In this document: positions 1 to 9,824 of the stretch, piece by piece | How positions within the stretch are numbered: the first letter of the stretch is position 1 | Layout: each line of letters opens with the position of its first letter | Assembly (NCBI RefSeq): GCF_040438645.1 | Contig: NZ_CP159253.1 | Coordinates: 124,001 to 188,000 of the forward strand | Source: Mesorhizobium sp. WSM2240 | Lineage (GTDB): Bacteria; Pseudomonadota; Alphaproteobacteria; Rhizobiales; Rhizobiaceae | Direction of reading: 5' to 3' | DNA length: 64,000 bases | Translations under genes and position numbers: made by a program | The notes under the pieces: generated by a model | Database searches by the model: none | Told to the model about the DNA's origin: nothing | The model's input: the letters and a program-made list of their open reading frames with translations, nothing else

Positions 1-564
1 GGAAGAGAGGGCAAGTCCGTCCGACTCGCGCACCGTCGGGCAGCCCACGATCGTGATCGGAATGTCGAGGTCCCGGGCCATTTGGCGGACCACCTGAAGC
101 TGCTGGAAATCCTTCTCGCCGAAAAAGGCGATATCGGCGCCCGTTTGAAGGAACAGCTTGGCGACGACGGTCGCCACGCCGTCGAAATGGCCGGGTCGGA
201 ACGCGCCGCACAAGCCCTCGCTGACGCCGCTGACGGAAACCGTGGTTGCGAAGCCGTCCGGGTACATCTCGGCTGCATCCGGCGCGTAGAGCACATGCGC
301 GCCAATGGAGCCGAGCTTCGCCGCATCCTCGGTCTCGGTGCGCGGATAGCCGGCGAGGTCTGCCGCGTTGTTGAACTGCTTCGGATTGACGAACAGCGTC
401 ACGATCACCCGGTCGGCCTTCTCGAGCGCGGCGCGAACGAGGCTGAGATGTCCCTCGTGCAAGGCGCCCATGGTGGGCACGACCGCGACGCGCGCGCCTT
501 CACGACGCCAGCCGGCCACAATGGTGCGAAGTTCCGCCACGGTCCTGACAATCGGTACGCTCAT
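1..564 (-). CDS. panC: Pantothenate synthetase, N-terminal part (cut by window edge)
   Basis: Condenses pantoate with beta-alanine using ATP, the last step of pantothenate (vitamin B5) synthesis in the cytosol. The 188 visible residues begin [12 protein letters not shown] and carry the family signature [14 protein letters not shown] near residues 30-43, the ATP-binding HxGH motif region. Further on are [16 protein letters not shown] and [16 protein letters not shown], all typical of PanC. The family is about 280 residues long, so roughly the last third lies outside the window. The start codon overlaps the panB stop (ATGA), so the two genes are translationally coupled. Identification is secure; the 3' end is not visible. 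Confidence 0.95.
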   Translation of the reverse strand, partial: MSVPIVRTVAELRTIVAGWRREGARVAVVPTMGALHEGHLSLVRAALEKADRVIVTLFVNPKQFNNAADLAGYPRTETEDAAKLGSIGAHVLYAPDAAEMYPDGFATTVSVSGVSEGLCGAFRPGHFDGVATVVAKLFLQTGADIAFFGEKDFQQLQVVRQMARDLDIPITIVGCPTVRESDGLALSS

Positions 565-1406
565 GCCGTTTCGTCTCCTTTCACGCCATTGGGGGTGTCG
601 CCGAATACGTGCTCGGTATCCGGAAAGCGTCGTTCCCGCACCTCGCGTGCGTATGCCGCAATGGCTGCTTCGGCGTCACGGCCGAGCTCTGCGTAACGCT
701 TGACAAATTTTGGCCGGAAGGACGCGAACATCCCCAGCATGTCGTCCACCACCAGGATCTGGCCGTCGCAAGCGGATGAAGCGCCGATGCCGATGGTGGG
801 AATGGCGATATCGCCGGTGATTCTGCGAGCCAGCGCCTCCGGCACCTTCTCGAGCACGACCGCGAATGCGCCGGCTTCTGCAACCGCTGCCGCATCGTGC
901 ATGATGCGCACGGCGTCGCCGCCGCGCCCCTGCACACGATAGCCGCCGAAGGTATTGACCGCCTGCGGGGTCAGGCCGATATGCGCCATGACGGGAATGC
1001 CGCGCGCGGCGAGAAAGCGGATGGTGCCTGCCATGCTCTCGCCGCCTTCGAGTTTGACCGCGGCGCAGCCCGTCTCCGTCATCAGCCGGGCGGCGTTGCG
1101 GAACGCCTGCTCCGGACCTTCCTCATAAGAACCGAATGGCATGTCCACGACCATCAGCGCCCGCTCGATGCCGCGACGAACCGCCTGCCCATGCAGGATC
1201 ATCATGTCGAGGGTGACGCCGAGCGTGGAGGTAAGGCCGTGGAGCACCATGCCGACGCTGTCGCCGACGAGAACGATATCGCAATGGGCGTCGACGAGCC
1301 GGGCCATTGGCGTGGTATAGGCTGTCAGGCAAACCAGCGGGATCTTGCTTTTGCGTGAAACGACATCGGGCGGGGCGATGGCTTTCTTTTCGCCGGTCGC
1401 GCTCAT
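561..1406 (-). CDS. panB: 3-methyl-2-oxobutanoate hydroxymethyltransferase
   Basis: Transfers a hydroxymethyl group from 5,10-methylene-tetrahydrofolate to 2-oxoisovalerate, giving ketopantoate, the first committed step of pantothenate synthesis. The 281 residues match the usual family size. Visible family blocks are [47 protein letters not shown] and [12 protein letters not shown], then the late stretch with [20 protein letters not shown]. The start at 1406 is chosen because GGAAGGAGG lies seven bases upstream; a longer frame to 1454 adds residues unlike the family. It overlaps panC by four bases. The link to tetrahydrofolate C1 units makes it a natural neighbour for the methylotrophy genes, though this pairing is common in any genome. 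Confidence 0.95.
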   Translation of the reverse strand: MSATGEKKAIAPPDVVSRKSKIPLVCLTAYTTPMARLVDAHCDIVLVGDSVGMVLHGLTSTLGVTLDMMILHGQAVRRGIERALMVVDMPFGSYEEGPEQAFRNAARLMTETGCAAVKLEGGESMAGTIRFLAARGIPVMAHIGLTPQAVNTFGGYRVQGRGGDAVRIMHDAAAVAEAGAFAVVLEKVPEALARRITGDIAIPTIGIGASSACDGQILVVDDMLGMFASFRPKFVKRYAELGRDAEAAIAAYAREVRERRFPDTEHVFGDTPNGVKGDETA

Positions 1407-1660
1407 GGCGCCTCCTTCCCTTCGACACCTTTTCCGCGGTGGCGTTTGGCACAATTTTGTGCAGATGCGAAGGCCAGCGCGGCGAAAACATTGCGCGCAT
1501 CATCCATCACAGAACGATGCCGGGCGCGCAGGGCCGGTTCACGCTCCCCGAACTGCCTCATCCGCTTGAGGAATGGTGCGCCGCACTTGCCAGCACGAAG
1601 CTTCCGCCCCGCTCGGGACGGCGATCTCTGGGACGCTTGGGACCCCCGCTTCCTCCGATA
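1407..1660. other. Intergenic spacer between fdh1A and panB
   Basis: About 250 bases separate the end of the formate dehydrogenase operon from panB on the same strand. It presumably holds the panBC promoter, but I see no convincing hairpin terminator or operator in it. Confidence 0.4.
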
Positions 1661-4450
1661 CTATTCCGCGGCTTCTTGCCTTGCCGCGGGGGCGATTCTT
1701 GCGGCGCAGTATTTGAACTCCGGGATTTTGCCGTAGGGGTCGAGCATGGGATTGGTGAGCTTGTTGGCCGGGCTTTCGTTGAAGCAGAACGGCATGAACA
1801 CCATGCCGTCGGCGACTTCGCGGTCGGCGCGGAGGATGGCTTCGACCGTCCCGCGCCGCGTCTCCACCGCAATCATGTCGCCCTGGCGCAGGCCGCGCCG
1901 CCGGATCTCGTATGGGTTCATCGCTGCGATGCCGTGCGGCTCGATGGCGTCGAGAACGCCGGCCCGGCGGGTCATGGCGCCGGTGTGCCAATGCTCGAGC
2001 AGGCGGCCGGTGGTGAGCACCAGCGGGAACTCGTCATCGGGCACCTCGTCGGGCGGCAGCAGATCGGCCGGAACGATGCGGCCGCGGCCGTCCGCGGTCG
2101 GGAAGCCGGTCGTGAAGATGATCTCGTTGCCGGGCTTGTCGGGGCCGTCGGCCGGATAGATGACGGAGCCCTCGCGCTCGATGCGGTCCCAGGAGATGTG
2201 CCGGAGCGACGGCATGACCTTGGCCATTTCCGCATAGACCTCGGAGACTTGGCGATAATCCCAGTCGAGGCCGAGACGCCTGGCGAGTTCGACGATCAGT
2301 TCCCAGTCCTGGCGCGCCTCGCCCGGCATGTCGAGCGCCGGGCGGCCGATCTGCACCTGCCGGTTGGTGTTGGTGAAGGTGCCGAGCTTTTCGGCATGGG
2401 CCGACGCCGGCAGCACGACATTGGCATACCAGGCCGTCTCGGTCAGAAAAATGTCCTGCACGACCAGGTGGTCGAGCATCGCCAGCGCCTGCCGGGCGTG
2501 GGTCTGGTCCGGATCGGACATGGCCGGGTTCTCGCCCATAATGTACATGCCCTTGATCTCGCCATTGTGGATGGCGTCGATGATCTCGACGACGGTCAGG
2601 CCGCGCTTGGGATCGAGCGTCTGGCCCCAGAAGTTTTCGTACTGGCCGCGGATATCGATGTTCTCCACCGACTTGTAGTCGGGAAAATACATCGGGATGA
2701 GGCCGGCGTCGGACGCGCCCTGCACATTGTTCTGGCCGCGCAGCGGATGCAGGCCTGTGCCGGGCCGGCCGACATGGCCGGTGATCAGCGCCAGCGCGAT
2801 CAGGCAGCGCGAATTGTCCGTGCCGTGGGTGTGCTGGGAAATGCCCATGCCCCAGAAGATGATCGAGCGCTCGGCCTTGGCGTAGGTGCGGGCGACATCG
2901 CGCAGCACCGAAGCCTCGATGCCGCAGATTTCGGCCATGGCTTCGGGCGAAAAGTCCTTCACCTTGGCCTTCAGCGCTTCGAAGCCGGAGACATTGGCCT
3001 GGATGTACTGCTCGTCGTAGAGCTTCTCCTCGATGATGACGTGGATCATCGCGTTCAGCAGGGCGACGTCGGTGCCCGGCTTGAAGCGCAGCGAATGCGA
3101 AGCGTGGCGCATCAGGTCCTGGCCGCGCGGGTCGATGATGATCAGCTTGGCGCCGCGCTTGGCGGCCTGCTTGAAATAGGTCGCCGCGACCGGATGATTG
3201 GTGGTCGGACGCGCGCCGATGACGATGATGCATTCGGCCTTCAGCGCATCGTTGAACGGCGCCGAGACCGCGCCCGAGCCGACGCCCTCCATCAGCGCAG
3301 CCACCGAGGAGGCGTGGCAGAGGCGCGTGCAATGGTCGACATTGTTGGTGCCAAAGCCCTGGCGCACCAGCTTCTGGAACAGATAAGCCTCTTCGTTGGA
3401 GCCCTTGGCCGAACCGAAGCCGGCCAGAGCCTGGCCGCCGCGTGTGTCGAGGATGCGCTTCAGTCCGCCCGCGGCGCGCTCCAGCGCCTCTTCCCAGGTC
3501 GCTTCGCGGAACACGGTCAGTGGATCGACGCCGCGCAGCTCCAGATCGCCCGCTTTCGGCGCGTCGTCGCGCCGGATCAGCGGCTTGGTCAGCCGCTCCG
3601 GCGACATGGCGTAGTCGAAGCCGAACCGGCCCTTGACGCACAGCCGGTTCTCGTTGGCATAGCCGTTGCGGCCGTCGACCTGGACTATTTTGTTGTCCTT
3701 GACGGCGACGCTGGTCTGGCAGCCGACGCCGCAGAACGGGCAGAGCGTGTCGACGACCTTGTCGAACTCCTGGATGACCCGGGTCTTGCCGGCCTTGTCC
3801 ATCAGCGATTTTTCGTAGAGCGCGCCGGTCGGGCAGGCCTGCACGCACTCGCCGCAGGTCACGCAGGTCGACAGGCCCATCGGATCGTGCATGTCGAAGA
3901 CCGGAACCGAGTGATTGCCGCGCTCGGCCATGCCGATCACGTCGTTGACCTGGACCTCGCGGCAGGCCCGGACACAGGCGCCGCAGGTGATGCAGGCATC
4001 GAGATTGACGGCGATGGCCGGGTTGGAGATGTCGAACTCCGGCGGCACGTCATCCTCTGAAAATTTCGAACCATAACGGTCGCCCGAGATCCCCATCGAA
4101 CCGGCCCACTGCCAGAACATCGACTGCTGGTCGGGACCGTCGCTCGCCGGCCGCATGTTGCTGGCCAGAAGCTCGAACACCATCTCGCGCGATTTTGCCG
4201 CCCGTTCGGTGTCGGTCTTGACCACCATGCCGGCGGACGGCTTGCGGATGCAGGAGGCGGCGAGCACCCGCTCGCCCTCGATGTCGACCATGCAGGCGCG
4301 GCAATTGCCGTCGGGCCGGTAGCCGGGCATGTCGACATGGCAAAGATGCGGGATCCGGGTGCCTTCGCGCTTGGCAACGTCCCAGATGGTCTCGTCGTCG
4401 GCGGCTGTGACCGATTTACCGTCGAGGGTGAATACGATGCTGTTTGCCAT
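1661..4450 (-). CDS. fdh1A: NAD-dependent formate dehydrogenase, catalytic (molybdenum/tungsten) subunit
   Basis: Oxidises formate to CO2 and passes electrons through iron-sulfur clusters to the diaphorase subunit encoded just upstream. The 929 residues show, in order: a 2Fe-2S ferredoxin domain (Cys37, 50, 53, 67); two 4Fe-4S motifs, CITCGACVRAC and CVTCGECVQAC, around residues 150-215; a further cluster motif CPFCGVGC; then the molybdopterin domain. The sequence HCTRLCHASS has Cys where some formate dehydrogenases have selenocysteine. The C-terminal dinucleotide-binding domain includes TTGRLLEHWHTGAMT. An in-frame ATG at 4462 would overlap fdh1B; 4450, one base after the fdh1B stop, gives MANSIVFTL. 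The two-subunit layout matches Methylobacterium extorquens Fdh1 (tungsten) rather than the fdsGBA form, so metal identity is inference. Confidence 0.93.
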   Translation of the reverse strand: MANSIVFTLDGKSVTAADDETIWDVAKREGTRIPHLCHVDMPGYRPDGNCRACMVDIEGERVLAASCIRKPSAGMVVKTDTERAAKSREMVFELLASNMRPASDGPDQQSMFWQWAGSMGISGDRYGSKFSEDDVPPEFDISNPAIAVNLDACITCGACVRACREVQVNDVIGMAERGNHSVPVFDMHDPMGLSTCVTCGECVQACPTGALYEKSLMDKAGKTRVIQEFDKVVDTLCPFCGVGCQTSVAVKDNKIVQVDGRNGYANENRLCVKGRFGFDYAMSPERLTKPLIRRDDAPKAGDLELRGVDPLTVFREATWEEALERAAGGLKRILDTRGGQALAGFGSAKGSNEEAYLFQKLVRQGFGTNNVDHCTRLCHASSVAALMEGVGSGAVSAPFNDALKAECIIVIGARPTTNHPVAATYFKQAAKRGAKLIIIDPRGQDLMRHASHSLRFKPGTDVALLNAMIHVIIEEKLYDEQYIQANVSGFEALKAKVKDFSPEAMAEICGIEASVLRDVARTYAKAERSIIFWGMGISQHTHGTDNSRCLIALALITGHVGRPGTGLHPLRGQNNVQGASDAGLIPMYFPDYKSVENIDIRGQYENFWGQTLDPKRGLTVVEIIDAIHNGEIKGMYIMGENPAMSDPDQTHARQALAMLDHLVVQDIFLTETAWYANVVLPASAHAEKLGTFTNTNRQVQIGRPALDMPGEARQDWELIVELARRLGLDWDYRQVSEVYAEMAKVMPSLRHISWDRIEREGSVIYPADGPDKPGNEIIFTTGFPTADGRGRIVPADLLPPDEVPDDEFPLVLTTGRLLEHWHTGAMTRRAGVLDAIEPHGIAAMNPYEIRRRGLRQGDMIAVETRRGTVEAILRADREVADGMVFMPFCFNESPANKLTNPMLDPYGKIPEFKYCAARIAPAARQEAAE

Positions 4451-4451
4451 T

Positions 4452-6125
4452 TCAAAGATCATCCCGGAAATGCGTCAAAAGGTGATTGACCGGATTGGGC
4501 GCCGCCTGGCCGAGACCGCAGATGGAGGAATCGCGCATCACCGTTTCAAGGTCGCGCATCGCGCTCTCGCCCGGCACGCCCTCTTCCTTCAAGAGCCTCA
4601 CCATCTTTTCGGTTCCCTCGCGGCACGGCGTGCATTTTCCGCAACTCTCATGCTTGAAGAACTTCATCAGATTCAAGGTCACGTCCTTGATGTTGTCGGC
4701 CTGCGACAGCACGACCACCGCATGCGAGCCGACAAAGGCGCCCTGCTTGGCGAGTTCGCCGCCGAAATCGAGTTCAATGTCGCCCATCGAGGCCGGAAGG
4801 ATGCCGCCGGAGGCGCCGCCCGGCAGATAGGCCTTGAACTCATGACCGTCCGCCATGCCGCCGCAATAGTCCTCGATCAGTTCGCGCACGGTGACGCCGG
4901 CCGGGGCAAGCTTGACGCCGGGCTGCTTCACCCGCCCCGAAACTGACCAGGAGCGAATTCCCTGATGGCCCGGCTTGCCCTGCGCGGCGAACCATTCGGG
5001 CCCCTTCTCGACGATGTCGCGGATCCACCACAGCGTCTCGACATTGTGGTTGAGCGTCGGGCGTCCGAAGAGGCCGACTTCGGCGATGTAGGGCGGCCGG
5101 TGGCGGGGCATGCCGCGCTTGCCCTCGATCGATTCCAGCATCGCGCTTTCCTCGCCGCAAATATAGGCGCCGGCGCCGCGCCTGAGTTCGATGAAGCCGG
5201 GCTGGACGATGCCGGCCCTCTCGAGCGCCGCGATCTCGGCGCGCAGGATGGCGAGCACGGCCGGATATTCGTCGCGCATGTAGTAGTAGATGCGCTCGGC
5301 CTCGACCGCATGGGCCGCGATCAGCGCGCCCTCGAAGGTGCGATGCGGGTCTTTTTCGAGATAGATGCGGTCCTTGAACGTGCCGGGCTCGCCCTCGTCG
5401 CCATTGATCGACATCAGCCGCGGCCCCGGATAGGCGCGGACAAAACCCCATTTCTTGCCGGCCGGAAAACCGGCGCCGCCGAGCCCGCGCAGGCCGGCAT
5501 CCTGCATGATCTCGATGAGCGCTTCCACGCTGAGCGCGCCGTCACGCACTTTTTGCAAAAGCCGGTAGCCGCCGGCGGCGCGATAGGCTTCAAGGCCGAC
5601 ATAATCGGGCGCGGCCGCCCTGGTGTCGCCGTCGCGAGCCATGTTCAACAGCCCTTGGCTGGTGGCGTGGTCGACCTCACGGTCGCCGATCCTTGCGGCC
5701 GGGGCCGTGGCGCAGCGGCCCATGCACGGCGCGCGCACGACGCGAATGGCTTGCGGGTCGGCCGCGGCGGCAAGTTCGCCGAGCAGGTCTTCGGCGCCGG
5801 CCAGCATGCAGCTTATCGAATCGCAGACCCGGATGGTCAGCGCCGCCGGCTTCGCCTCGCCTTCCTTCACGACGTCGAAATGGTCGTAGAACGTCGCCAC
5901 CTCGTAAACCTCGGCCTGCGCCAGCCGCATCTCCTCGGCCAGCGCGCGCAGATGCGCGGCCGACAGGCAGCCGTAGCGGTCCTGGATCAGATGCAGGAAC
6001 TCGATCAGCAGATCGCGGCGCCGCTCGCGACCCCCCAGAAGCTCCCGGACCTCGGCCAGCGCAACATCATCCAGCGCCCGCCCCTTCGGTCCACGATCCC
6101 GTGGCCGCCGTGCCTGCATCGTCAT
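4452..6125 (-). CDS. fdh1B: NAD-dependent formate dehydrogenase, fused diaphorase subunit
   Basis: Transfers electrons from the formate-oxidising subunit to NAD+. The 557 residues are a natural fusion of a NuoE/FdsG-like thioredoxin-fold 2Fe-2S domain with a NuoF/FdsB-like domain. The first has cysteines in RVCDSISCM and PCMGRCATAP, within about residues 1-160. The second has the FMN site GLGGAGFPAGKKW, the NAD site NGDEGEPGTFKDR, GAGAYICGEESAML, and the 4Fe-4S motif ESCGKCTPCREG near residue 490. The start at 6125 follows CGGAGGAGAGC; the frame runs on to 6206 but that extension is hydrophobic and unlike the family. It is the first gene of a two-gene operon divergent from the serine-cycle genes. 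The fusion is characteristic of methylotroph Fdh1. Confidence 0.93.
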   Translation of the reverse strand: MTMQARRPRDRGPKGRALDDVALAEVRELLGGRERRRDLLIEFLHLIQDRYGCLSAAHLRALAEEMRLAQAEVYEVATFYDHFDVVKEGEAKPAALTIRVCDSISCMLAGAEDLLGELAAAADPQAIRVVRAPCMGRCATAPAARIGDREVDHATSQGLLNMARDGDTRAAAPDYVGLEAYRAAGGYRLLQKVRDGALSVEALIEIMQDAGLRGLGGAGFPAGKKWGFVRAYPGPRLMSINGDEGEPGTFKDRIYLEKDPHRTFEGALIAAHAVEAERIYYYMRDEYPAVLAILRAEIAALERAGIVQPGFIELRRGAGAYICGEESAMLESIEGKRGMPRHRPPYIAEVGLFGRPTLNHNVETLWWIRDIVEKGPEWFAAQGKPGHQGIRSWSVSGRVKQPGVKLAPAGVTVRELIEDYCGGMADGHEFKAYLPGGASGGILPASMGDIELDFGGELAKQGAFVGSHAVVVLSQADNIKDVTLNLMKFFKHESCGKCTPCREGTEKMVRLLKEEGVPGESAMRDLETVMRDSSICGLGQAAPNPVNHLLTHFRDDL

Positions 6126-6449
6126 GCTCTCTCCTCCGGGCGAATTTCCTGCCGTAAACCCGTAGATGTTGAATATAAGGCAAAAGATATTCCTGATGCT
6201 ACACAAATTTCATTCAGGTGCGGAACCGTGCGAGCGCCGGGATTTGCTATTGCGGTGGCAGGCCCTGGGTAGGTTGCGACCTATCCGATAGGTCGCCGTC
6301 GCATCTGAAAGAGTGGGCTCAAGCCAGTGCCACAGGGTCCGCTAATCTATCTGGACAGGTGTTGTGAGCGGTCAGGGCAAAACCGATCATCCGTCCCGAA
6401 AGCTATAGACAGGGCGCTAATGCCCGCGACGATCTTCGGGAGACATTAT
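6126..6449. promoter_or_regulatory. Divergent promoter region between formate dehydrogenase and serine-cycle operons
   Basis: This 324-base spacer must hold promoters for both directions. It contains one perfect inverted repeat (listed separately) and AT-rich stretches near 6165-6215. Near 6145-6158 the sequence TTTCCTGCCGTAAA resembles the TTTnC-N5-GnAAA box seen at other promoters here, but its spacer is four, not five. No coding sequence was seen. Confidence 0.5.
6276..6296. promoter_or_regulatory. Perfect 9-bp inverted repeat, candidate operator
   Basis: Arms GCGACCTAT and ATAGGTCGC flank the central CCG, forming a 21-bp perfect dyad with two helical-turn symmetry. It lies 174 bases before the sgaA start and 151 bases before the fdh1B start. 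It has no T-run, so it is more likely a binding site for a dimeric regulator than a terminator. The protein that binds is unknown. Confidence 0.5.
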
Positions 6450-7640
6450 ATGGCCGGCTTCACCCAGCTTTTCGTTCCGGGACCGACGAATGTTCCGGAG
6501 GTCGTCCGGCAGGCAATGAACATGCCGATGGAAGACATGCGCGCGCCGGATTATCCGAGCTTCACGCGCGGCCTCTTCACCGACCTGATGAAAGTGTTCC
6601 GCAACGAGACTGGCCGCGCCTTCATCTTTCCCTCCTCGGGCACGGGCGCCTGGGAATCGGCGATCGCCAACACGTTAAATCCTGGCGACCGTGTGCTGAT
6701 GTCGCGCTTCGGCCAGTTCTCGCACCTGTGGGTCGACATGGCCGAGCGATTCGGCCTCGATGTCGACGTGGTCGATGTGGAATGGGGTACGGGCGTTCCG
6801 GTCGAAATCTACGCCGAGCGTCTTGCCAAGGACAAGGAACACCGCATCAAGGCGGTCTTTGTCACCCATAATGAAACCGCGACCGGCGTGACGAGCGATG
6901 TCGGCGCAGTGCGCGCGGCCCTCAATGCCGCCAAGCATCCGGCTCTGCTGTTCGTCGATGGCGTATCCTCAGTCGGATCGATCGATTTCCGCCAGGAAGA
7001 ATGGGGTGTCGATCTCGCCGTCTCCGGCTCGCAGAAGGGCTTCATGCTGCCGCCCGGTCTCGGCTTCCTGTCGGTCAGCCAGAAGGCGCTGGCCGCGGCA
7101 AGGGCGGCCAAGCACCACCGCTGCTACTTCTCCTTCGAGGATCAGATCCGCGCCAACGAGACCGGCTATTTCCCCTACACGCCGGCGGTGCAGTTGCTGC
7201 GCGGCCTGCGCGCCGCCCTCGACCTGATCGCCGAGGAAGGCCTGGAGAATATCTTCGAGCGGCACAACCGTCTTGCCACGGGCGTGCGCAAGGCGGTTGA
7301 CGCATGGGGCCTGCGTGTCTGCGCCAAGGAACCGAAGTGGCACTCCGACACCGTCAGCGCAATCCTGGTTCCCGAGGGCATCGACAGCGCCGACGTCGTC
7401 CGACGCGCTTATTACGGCTACCAAACTTCGCTGGGCGTCGGCCTCAACAAGGTTGCCGGTAAGGTCTTCCGCATCGGTCATCTCGGCTGGGTCAACGAAG
7501 TGATGATGTGTGGGGCGATTTCGGCGGCGGAAATGTCGCTGCGCGATTGCGGCGTGAAGGTCCAGCCAGGCTCCGGGGTGGGCGCCGCACTCGAACACTA
7601 TCGCCTGTCGGCCCAGGCGGCTGTCGCCAAAGCGGCCTGA
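6450..7640 (+). CDS. sgaA: Serine-glyoxylate aminotransferase
   Basis: Converts serine and glyoxylate to hydroxypyruvate and glycine, the entry transamination of the serine cycle; a PLP enzyme. The 396 residues match the family. Visible are the N-terminal FVPGPTNVPEVV, the FPSSGTGAWESAIAN loop, FVDGVSSVGSIDFRQEEW, and SGSQKGFMLPPGL with the PLP-binding lysine near residue 195. The ATG at 6450 is preceded by GGGAG; the frame extends upstream to 6327, but that part is unlike the family. It leads a six-gene run with short gaps (10-50 bases) that encodes the core of the serine cycle, which fixes the substrate assignment over related alanine-glyoxylate enzymes. Confidence 0.95.
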   Translation: MAGFTQLFVPGPTNVPEVVRQAMNMPMEDMRAPDYPSFTRGLFTDLMKVFRNETGRAFIFPSSGTGAWESAIANTLNPGDRVLMSRFGQFSHLWVDMAERFGLDVDVVDVEWGTGVPVEIYAERLAKDKEHRIKAVFVTHNETATGVTSDVGAVRAALNAAKHPALLFVDGVSSVGSIDFRQEEWGVDLAVSGSQKGFMLPPGLGFLSVSQKALAAARAAKHHRCYFSFEDQIRANETGYFPYTPAVQLLRGLRAALDLIAEEGLENIFERHNRLATGVRKAVDAWGLRVCAKEPKWHSDTVSAILVPEGIDSADVVRRAYYGYQTSLGVGLNKVAGKVFRIGHLGWVNEVMMCGAISAAEMSLRDCGVKVQPGSGVGAALEHYRLSAQAAVAKAA

Positions 7641-7650
7641 GGAGGAACGC

Positions 7651-8616
7651 ATGAGCCATACGCTTCACCACCTGCGCAAACTTCGCCTGCAGCGCAGCGA
7701 GCTCGCCGTGCCGGGCTCCAACCCGGAGATGATCCGAAAGGCCGCCGACGGAGATGCCGACTACATCTTCCTCGACATCGAGGATGCTGTCGCACCCCCG
7801 GACAAGGAACGAGCGCGCCAGAACATCATTCGGGCGCTCAACGAGATCGACTGGCGTGCCAAGGGCAAGACCATTTCGGTCCGCATCAACGGCCTTGATA
7901 CCCATTACATGTACCGCGATGTCGTCGATGTGATGGAACAGGCAGGCGACCGCCTCGACACCATCCTCGTGCCAAAGGTGGGCGTTCCGGCGGATCTCTA
8001 CATGGTCGACGCCATGGTCACGCAGATCGAGACAGCTAAAGGGTTCAATACCCGCGTTGGCCTCGAAGCCCTGATCGAAACGGCGCTTGGAATGGCCAAT
8101 GTCGAAGCCATCGCCGCTTATGGCGGGCGGCTCGAGGCTATGCATTTCGGTGTGGCCGACTATGCCGCAAGCTGCAAGGCGCGCACTGTCAGCATCGGCG
8201 GTCTCAACCCCGATTATCCGGGAGATCAGTGGCACGCTGCGCTGTCGCGGATGACGGTAGCCTGCCGCGCCTATGGGCTGCGCCCAATCGACGGCCCGTT
8301 CGGCGACTTCTCCGACCCGGAGGGCTACATCGCCGCCGCCAGGCGTGCAGCGGCCTTGGGCATCGAAGGCAAGTGGGCGATCCACCCCTCGCAGATCGAG
8401 CTGGCGAACGCCGTTTTCTCACCGCCGGAAAAGGAAGTCACCCGAGCCCGTCGAATTATCGAAGTGCTCAAGGAGGCTGAAGAGCACGGTAAGGGCGCCG
8501 CCGCCCTCGACGGCAAGATGATCGACGCCGCATCCGAACGCATGGCGCGCAATGTGCTGGTCATGCACGAGGCGATCGAGCAATCGACGCGGTCGCGCAC
8601 GAGCCTGCCAAACTGA
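7651..8616 (+). CDS. mclA: L-malyl-CoA lyase (CitE/HpcH family)
   Basis: Cleaves malyl-CoA to acetyl-CoA and glyoxylate in the serine cycle, closing the loop back to sgaA. The 321 residues equal the Methylobacterium enzyme in size. Family features include [15 protein letters not shown] near the N-terminus, the Mg-binding [34 protein letters not shown], an acidic ALIETALGM block, [11 protein letters not shown], and [24 protein letters not shown] ribosome site precedes the ATG, ten bases after sgaA. Its place between sgaA and the malate thiokinase genes supports malyl-CoA rather than citryl-CoA as substrate. Confidence 0.95.
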   Translation: MSHTLHHLRKLRLQRSELAVPGSNPEMIRKAADGDADYIFLDIEDAVAPPDKERARQNIIRALNEIDWRAKGKTISVRINGLDTHYMYRDVVDVMEQAGDRLDTILVPKVGVPADLYMVDAMVTQIETAKGFNTRVGLEALIETALGMANVEAIAAYGGRLEAMHFGVADYAASCKARTVSIGGLNPDYPGDQWHAALSRMTVACRAYGLRPIDGPFGDFSDPEGYIAAARRAAALGIEGKWAIHPSQIELANAVFSPPEKEVTRARRIIEVLKEAEEHGKGAAALDGKMIDAASERMARNVLVMHEAIEQSTRSRTSLPN

Positions 8617-8629
8617 GGAGGAGTTCGAT

Positions 8630-9814
8630 ATGGATATTCATGAATACCAGGCCAAAGAGCTGCTCTCGCGCTACTCGGTGCAAATTCCTCGCGGCGGCCT
8701 TGCGTATAGCCCCGAGCAGGCGACTTACCGCGCCAGCGAGATTGGTGGCGGCAAGTGGGTGGTCAAAGCGCAGATCCATTCCGGCGCACGCGGCAAAGCT
8801 GGTGGCATCCGTATCTGCACTACGGACAACGAAGTGTCCGAAGCGGCCGAAGCCATGCTCGGCCGCAAGCTGGTCACTAACCAGACCGGGCCAAAAGGCA
8901 AGCTTGTCTCGCGCCTTTACATCGAAGAGACCATCGACATCCGCCAGGAAATCTATCTCGGTATCGTGCTCGACCGTAAGTCGGAGCGCGTGATGATCGT
9001 AGCATCGGCATCGGGCGGGATGGAGATCGAGGAGATCGCAGAAAAGCAGCCCGATTCAATCATCCGCGCCATTGTCGATCCAGGTGCCGGAATGCAGCAG
9101 TTTCAGGCTCGCGAGATCGCCTTCGGCCTCGGGCTCGAAAACAGCCTGATTGGCAGGGCGGTGGACGCGCTGCTCGGCTGCTATCGGGTTTTCCGCGATT
9201 TTGACGCTTCGATGCTGGAGATCAATCCCCTGGTGGTGACGCGCGACGGTAACCTGATCGCGCTCGATGCCAAGATGTCGTTCGACGAGAACGCACTGTT
9301 CCGCCGAGCCGAGATCTCGGAGCTGCGCGACAAGTCTCAGGAAGATCCGCGCGAAACCTTCGCCAGCGACCGCGGCCTGTCGTATGTCGGTCTCGACGGC
9401 AATATTGGCTGCATCATCAACGGCGCTGGCCTCGCCATGGCGACGATGGACATGATCAAGATCGCTGGCGGCGAGCCGGCGAATTTCCTGGACATCGGCG
9501 GGGGCGCTTCACCCGAGCGCGTAGCAAAAGCCTTCCGTGCCGTGCTGGCCGACAAGAACATCGCGACAATCCTGGTCAACATCTTTGCCGGCATCAACCG
9601 CTGCGACTGGGTTGCCGAGGGCGTCGTCAAGGCGATCCGCGAGGTTGGCGTCGACGTGCCGCTCGTGGTGCGGCTTGCCGGAACCAATGTCGAGGAAGGT
9701 CGGCGCATCCTGGCCGAGTCGGGCGAAAAGGTGATCGTAGCCGATACGCTCGCCGAGGCGGCCGACAAGGCAGTCGAGGCGATGCGGGCTTTCTCCAAGT
9801 CGAAAAAGAACTAG
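8630..9814 (+). CDS. mtkA: Malate-CoA ligase (malate thiokinase), beta subunit
   Basis: With mtkB, activates malate to malyl-CoA at the cost of ATP, a reaction diagnostic of the serine cycle. The 394-residue protein belongs to the succinyl-CoA synthetase beta family: an ATP-grasp domain starting [29 protein letters not shown], then [29 protein letters not shown], and a C-terminal flavodoxin-like domain with [15 protein letters not shown] and [18 protein letters not shown] precedes the ATG at 8630. Succinyl-CoA ligase (sucC) is the alternative by sequence alone; location between mclA and hprA makes mtkA far more likely. Confidence 0.93.
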   Translation: MDIHEYQAKELLSRYSVQIPRGGLAYSPEQATYRASEIGGGKWVVKAQIHSGARGKAGGIRICTTDNEVSEAAEAMLGRKLVTNQTGPKGKLVSRLYIEETIDIRQEIYLGIVLDRKSERVMIVASASGGMEIEEIAEKQPDSIIRAIVDPGAGMQQFQAREIAFGLGLENSLIGRAVDALLGCYRVFRDFDASMLEINPLVVTRDGNLIALDAKMSFDENALFRRAEISELRDKSQEDPRETFASDRGLSYVGLDGNIGCIINGAGLAMATMDMIKIAGGEPANFLDIGGGASPERVAKAFRAVLADKNIATILVNIFAGINRCDWVAEGVVKAIREVGVDVPLVVRLAGTNVEEGRRILAESGEKVIVADTLAEAADKAVEAMRAFSKSKKN

Positions 9815-9824
9815 GGAGGTCGAA

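Noticed and set aside
1307-4060. Plus-strand reading frame of 917 codons opposite fdh1A
   Set aside because: It is antisense to a gene with full family motifs; long opposite frames are expected from high-GC codon bias. No ribosome site or domain was recognisable in its translation.
6145-6158. TTTCC-TGCC-GTAAA near the fdh/sga promoters as another copy of the shared operator
   Set aside because: The spacer is four bases, not five, and the left part GAATTTCCTGCCG also occurs before folD without a right half, so this may be a different element.
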